The notes beneath the pieces are model-generated. The model did not search any database and was not told the origin of the DNA. It saw only the letters and a list, made by a program, of their open reading frames with translations. Shown here one piece after another: positions 37,646-38,291 of a stretch of DNA of 38,291 nucleotides (the stretch's first letter is position 1; every line of letters starts with the position of its first letter). Position numbers and translations under genes: made by a program. Location: IMG/VR virus record IMGVR_UViG_3300044712_000427, positions 1 to 38,291 of that record, one strand, 5' to 3'. This DNA comes from a virus.

Positions 37646-37957
37646 TTAATCTTTTTTATGTTTGTAAAAAATAATAATCGAATCCCTGGTTCTCTGTACT
37701 TCCATTTTAGCATGGATAGCAAATATTTGCCTTCTGCTTAGGGTTTTTCTAAAATCATTTATAGTTGTAACAGCCGATAATTGACCCTGACAATACCCGT
37801 AATACATTGCCCTTCGATTTGCTTCTTTTAATTCTTGAATTTCATTTTTGTTATTTGAACCGCGATAAGCCCATCCCATAGCGAAAACTAAGCATAAAGT
37901 TAAGCAAGTCATCGCAAATAAAAAAGCTACTTGTGAAGTAAATTTGTTGTTTTTCAT
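37646..37957 (-). CDS. single-pass membrane protein
   Basis: 103 aa. Transmembrane segment at about residues 9-29 (QVAFLFAMTCLTLCLVFAMG), then a basic, helical cytoplasmic or periplasmic part (NEIQELKEANRRAMYYGYCQ) ending HKKD. Early-gene location. Function unknown; superinfection exclusion or takeover are possible but not shown. Confidence 0.65.
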   Translation of the reverse strand: MKNNKFTSQVAFLFAMTCLTLCLVFAMGWAYRGSNNKNEIQELKEANRRAMYYGYCQGQLSAVTTINDFRKTLSRRQIFAIHAKMEVQRTRDSIIIFYKHKKD

Positions 37958-37968
37958 GTTTTTTTGTT

Positions 37969-38187
37969 TTAATCAAATAACCAATCTGGATAGTTTGGAT
38001 ATTCTTTGTTTGTTTTTTCTTTATAATAAAAATCGTTTGCTTTATTTATAACTGCTATTTCTCCGCCTTCTCGTAACAAATTAACAGCGTTTACTTTATG
38101 TAATATTAAATAGTTCCAAGCTTTTTCGCAACGTAATGATATTTTTATTGCATAAACTTTTTTGCTATATATTTGTATTTTAGGCAT
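37969..38187 (-). CDS. hypothetical small protein at the duplication edge
   Basis: 72 aa, MPKIQIYSKKVYAIKISLRC ... NYPDWLFD. Its first eight codons lie inside the duplicated segment; the copy at 31758-31780 keeps only these before running out. The ATG is the one that ends the 49-bp conserved flank. This copy is intact and probably ancestral. Confidence 0.65.
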   Translation of the reverse strand: MPKIQIYSKKVYAIKISLRCEKAWNYLILHKVNAVNLLREGGEIAVINKANDFYYKEKTNKEYPNYPDWLFD

Positions 38188-38291
38188 TTACAAAAATATG
38201 TTATACTTATATGGCGTTTAGCAATTAGTTATATACCACTTAAAGAAAGTTCCTCGCCTGTAAGTGCATAGTATAAATTTTGTAGTTGGTG
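38165..38291. repeat. 127-bp contig-end copy of 31758-31884
   Basis: Identical to 31758-31884; the preceding base differs (G here, A there). Marks entry into the 578-bp duplicated segment at the contig end. Includes a third copy of the 49-bp flank (38185-38233). Confidence 0.9.
38229..38291 (-). CDS. partial second copy of the 31822-32169 gene
   Basis: Only the last 20 codons (HQLQNLYYALTGEELSLSGI) and the stop are in the window; the rest is expected across the contig junction, followed by the attC-like site at 1-129. Identical to 31822-31884 over the visible part. Confidence 0.8.
   Translation of the reverse strand, partial: HQLQNLYYALTGEELSLSGI

Overview
This window is most of the genome of a tailed (siphovirus-like) bacteriophage of a Bacteroidetes host. 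Host evidence: the promoters visible fit the Bacteroidetes -33 TTG / -7 TAnnTTTG pattern, the sequence is AT-rich, and five predicted secreted proteins carry signal peptides ending just before Gln (the Bacteroidetes 'Q-rule'). Every gene I accept is on the minus strand, so transcription runs from high to low coordinates. No integrase, repressor, tRNA or CRISPR array was recognised.

Closure: the first 127 bases equal 32209-32335 and the last 127 bases equal 31758-31884. This is what a de Bruijn assembler with k=127 leaves when a repeat is traversed once. The simplest reading is a circular or circularly permuted genome of about 38.6 kb with two direct copies of a 578-bp segment (31758-32335), one of them lying across the contig ends.

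Layout in transcription order: (1) 2.2-0.1 kb: small accessory genes behind a putative promoter with 22-bp tandem repeats, ending in a cassette array. (2) 38.2-34.1 kb: early/replication genes (zinc-ribbon proteins, Rad52-like annealing protein, SSB-like protein, NinG, DnaA domain IV-like protein). (3) 34.06-31.76 kb: array of small gene cassettes. (4) 31.6-28.8 kb: HNH protein, replisome organiser, primase-helicase. (5) 28.8-26.3 kb: second array (MmcB-like nuclease, DNA methyltransferase, broken PLP-fold gene, small ORF). (6) 26.25-2.7 kb: one long late operon from a clear promoter: terminase, a frameshifting gene pair, tail fibres, a LamG/EEP tail protein, hub, tape measure, protease, capsid, tail tube, portal, adaptor and lysis genes. 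Head and tail blocks run almost in reverse of the usual siphovirus order. (7) 2.63-2.51 kb: a small non-coding RNA with its own promoter and terminator.

The most striking system is the set of accessory gene cassettes separated by attC-like sites. Each site has imperfect hairpin arms flanked by (G)YTAAC- and GTTA-type core boxes. For most cassettes the box at the 5' end is the inverted copy of the box at its own 3' end (8-15 bp), which is a hallmark of integron cassettes. In at least four sites the hairpin contains the start codon and first codons of the next gene, so the core falls inside the ORF and a cassette exchange would fuse a resident N-terminal leader to a new body. No integron integrase is present, so this is an array without integrase (CALIN-like) on a phage. 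A 3'-end swap between two cassettes, and the 578-bp duplication whose right edge sits on an attC core, suggest the arrays recombine.
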